Origin: an uncultured Clostridia bacterium
Lineage (GTDB): Bacteria > Bacillota > Clostridia > UBA1381
Length of the DNA stretch: 64,000 nt
Reading direction: 5' to 3'
NCBI GenBank assembly: GCA_934489015.1
Contig: CAKSSN010000012.1
Span: 1-64,000, forward strand
The notes beneath the pieces are model-generated. The model saw only the letters and a list, made by a program, of their open reading frames with translations. It did not search any database and was not told the origin of the DNA. This document shows positions 62,518 to 64,000 of the stretch, piece by piece (the stretch's first letter is position 1; every line of letters begins with the position of its first letter). The position numbers and the translations under genes were made by a program.

Positions 62518-63201
62518 ATGGTGGACGCTGTAATTCTTGCTGCCGGTATGGGGAAGCGAATGGATGCCGGCATGAACAAAATGTTTTTAAAGCTTTATGA
62601 AAAAGAAATCCTTTATCATACGGTTAAAAAGTTCTTTTCAAGCGATGTGATAGATAAAATTATTGTTGTTGCAAAAAAGGACGAGCTTGATTTTTGCAAA
62701 AGAATATGTTCTGTTTTCATGAGTAGGACAAAATTTGTTTTGGGCGGAAAAACGCGTCAGGAGTCGTCATATCTCGGCGTGTGTGCATCCGATGCGGATT
62801 TTCTTTTAATTCATGACGGAGCACGACCTTTTATAACACATGAGGATATTGCTGCCGCTGCCGAAAACACTGTCAGATACGGCGCTGCTGCGGTCGGCTG
62901 CAAATGCGTTGACACACTCAAACGGACGGCGGATGGCTTTATAACCGAAACGGTTGACAGAGAGGAAATAATTAAAATATATACTCCTCAGGGCTTTAAA
63001 AGGAGCCTTATCAAAGAGCTTCACGAGCGCGCATTTGAAGATAAAATCAGCGTTACGGACGACAGCAGCATATGCGAGCATTACGGAGTGCGCGTGAAAT
63101 TTGTAGAGGGAAGCCCTCTTAATATAAAAATTACTTCAAAGGCAGATATGCTTTTAGCTAAGGCATTGCTTGGAAAAACGGAGGATTTATGTTTAGAATA
63201 G
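62518..63201 (+). CDS. ispD: 2-C-methyl-D-erythritol 4-phosphate cytidylyltransferase
   Basis: 227 residues. Third step of the MEP isoprenoid pathway, joining CTP and MEP. The nucleotide loop LAAGMGKRMDAGMNKMFL, HDGARPF and VTDDSSICEHYG are typical. The start lies one base after the carD stop, and the end overlaps ispF by 13 bases. Confidence 0.96.
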   Translation: MVDAVILAAGMGKRMDAGMNKMFLKLYEKEILYHTVKKFFSSDVIDKIIVVAKKDELDFCKRICSVFMSRTKFVLGGKTRQESSYLGVCASDADFLLIHDGARPFITHEDIAAAAENTVRYGAAAVGCKCVDTLKRTADGFITETVDREEIIKIYTPQGFKRSLIKELHERAFEDKISVTDDSSICEHYGVRVKFVEGSPLNIKITSKADMLLAKALLGKTEDLCLE

Positions 63202-63671
63202 GACAGGGCTATGATGTTCATAAATTAACTGAGGGCAGAGAGCTTTTTTTGTGCGGCGAGAAAATACCGCATAAAACGGGGCTTGACGGACACTCTGATG
63301 CAGATGTTGCGCTTCATGCGCTTTGTGACGCGCTTTTGGGCGCTGCGGCGCTTGGCGATATAGGAAAGCTTTTCCCGGATAATGATGATAAATATCTCGG
63401 AATATCGAGCGTGCTGCTCCTTAAAGAAACGGCCATGAGAGTCAGAAACGCCGGGTATGAGCCGATAAACGTTGATGTTACAATAATAGCCCAGAAGCCG
63501 AAAATTTCTCCGTATATTCCGAAAATGCGCGAAAACATTGCGGCGGCTATGAATATTGATGTATCTGCCGTCAGCGTTAAGGGAACGACAACGGAGCATT
63601 TAGGCTTTGAGGGAAGAGAGGAGGGCATAGCCGCAAGCGCGGTTTGCCTGATAGAAAAAAATGCGCTTTAA
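63189..63671 (+). CDS. ispF: 2-C-methyl-D-erythritol 2,4-cyclodiphosphate synthase
   Basis: 160 residues. Cyclises CDP-ME-2-phosphate in the MEP pathway. Metal ligands are in GYDVHKL (Asp8, His10) and GLDGHSDADV (His42). The substrate loop GDIGKLFPD and the C-terminal KGTTTEHLGFEGREEGIAA are conserved. It overlaps ispD by 13 bases, implying coupled translation. Confidence 0.97.
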   Translation: MFRIGQGYDVHKLTEGRELFLCGEKIPHKTGLDGHSDADVALHALCDALLGAAALGDIGKLFPDNDDKYLGISSVLLLKETAMRVRNAGYEPINVDVTIIAQKPKISPYIPKMRENIAAAMNIDVSAVSVKGTTTEHLGFEGREEGIAASAVCLIEKNAL

Positions 63672-63705
63672 AAGTGTACAAATATATAAAAAATAGAAAT
63701 TACTA

Positions 63706-63734
63706 TTGCATTATTATGCAAAATATGATATAAT
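63706..63734 (+). promoter_or_regulatory. Promoter of gyrA
   Basis: There is a -35 TTGCAT (63706-63711), a 17-nt spacer and a perfect -10 TATAAT (63729-63734). It lies 58 bases before the gyrA ATG. Confidence 0.82.
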
Positions 63735-63792
63735 TAAATTATGGATATAAAGAGATTTTGTAAATATGCAAGCAAACGGGAGGAAACGATAA

Positions 63793-64000
63793 ATGGCGCG
63801 AAAAAAGACGGAAAAATCCTTTGACCTTGACGTTATAGGAAATTCAAAGGTGGTTGACGTTGAGCTTAACAGCGAAATGAAAAAATCGTATATAGATTAT
63901 GCAATGAGCGTAATTGTCAGCCGTGCTCTGCCTGATGTAAGGGACGGCTTAAAGCCTGTACACAGACGTATTTTATACGATATGTATGAGGCAAATCTGC
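63793..64000 (+). CDS. gyrA: DNA gyrase subunit A, 5' part (cut by the window edge)
   Basis: The first 69 codons are present, from ATG 63793 behind GGGAGG. The conserved N terminus [20 protein letters not shown] followed by [18 protein letters not shown] belongs to GyrA/ParC. GyrA is favoured because the pre-motif segment is the usual gyrase form. The catalytic Tyr and C-terminal wrapping domain lie beyond the window, so ParC cannot be fully excluded. Confidence 0.85.
   Translation, partial: MARKKTEKSFDLDVIGNSKVVDVELNSEMKKSYIDYAMSVIVSRALPDVRDGLKPVHRRILYDMYEANL

Overview
The window is chromosomal DNA of an anaerobic, endospore-lineage Firmicute (class Clostridia). The evidence is a complete spoIIIAA-AH operon, a Gls24/Asp23 protein, RemA, GdpP, CarD, an Enterococcus-type Na+ V-ATPase operon, the DUF6472 small protein, and many SLH-domain or modular secreted polysaccharide-degrading proteins. 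The surface-protein style resembles pectin- or plant-fibre-degrading gut Clostridia, but I cannot name a species. Most genes have good Shine-Dalgarno (SD) sequences and sigma-A-type promoters.

Region 1 (1-21.66 kb, + strand) is an accessory carbohydrate-utilisation locus. It holds two ABC sugar permeases (the binding protein and regulator would lie left of the window) and a secreted Ig/LamG-like protein. Next come a giant modular secreted glycoside hydrolase with a recent 900-bp internal duplication, a second GH51-like enzyme, and a third secreted clan GH-A-like enzyme. An SLH-anchored protein with a Ser/Gly linker and a large surface protein follow, then a cytoplasmic heparinase II/III-like lyase, an MFS transporter and a cytoplasmic GH36 alpha-galactosidase. 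The layout suggests that extracellular cleavage at the cell surface is followed by import and intracellular finishing of galactose- and uronate-containing oligosaccharides.

Region 2 (21.7-30.5 kb, - strand) is ntpFIKECGABD, a V-type ATPase in E. hirae gene order. NtpK keeps the Na+-liganding residues. A promoter and a short leader carrying an intrinsic-terminator-like hairpin precede it.

Region 3 (30.6-33.5 kb) has the small DUF6472 gene and a divergent sugar-catabolic unit: a pentulose-phosphate epimerase and zinc dehydrogenase facing a DeoR regulator. Identical 14-bp operator-like repeats lie inside both promoters. Region 4 (33.58-38.56 kb) is spoIIIAA-AH plus a Gls24 gene. About 630 bp of non-coding, hairpin-rich DNA follows.

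Region 5 (39.2-43.7 kb, - strand) is yicC-remA-gmk-rpoZ-priA. Region 6 (44.0-46.6 kb) is an OmpR-type two-component system with TCTTAA direct repeats upstream. Region 7 (46.9-48.6 kb, - strand) is the conserved but uncharacterised GGGtGRT protein with its NifU-like partner. Region 8 (48.9-64 kb, + strand) is housekeeping: a SWIM/SNF2 helicase, MazG-like, gdpP, rplI, dnaB, tilS, ftsH, a DUF1858 protein, a phosphohexomutase, carD, ispD, ispF and the start of gyrA. I saw no tRNA, rRNA, CRISPR, prophage or insertion sequence.
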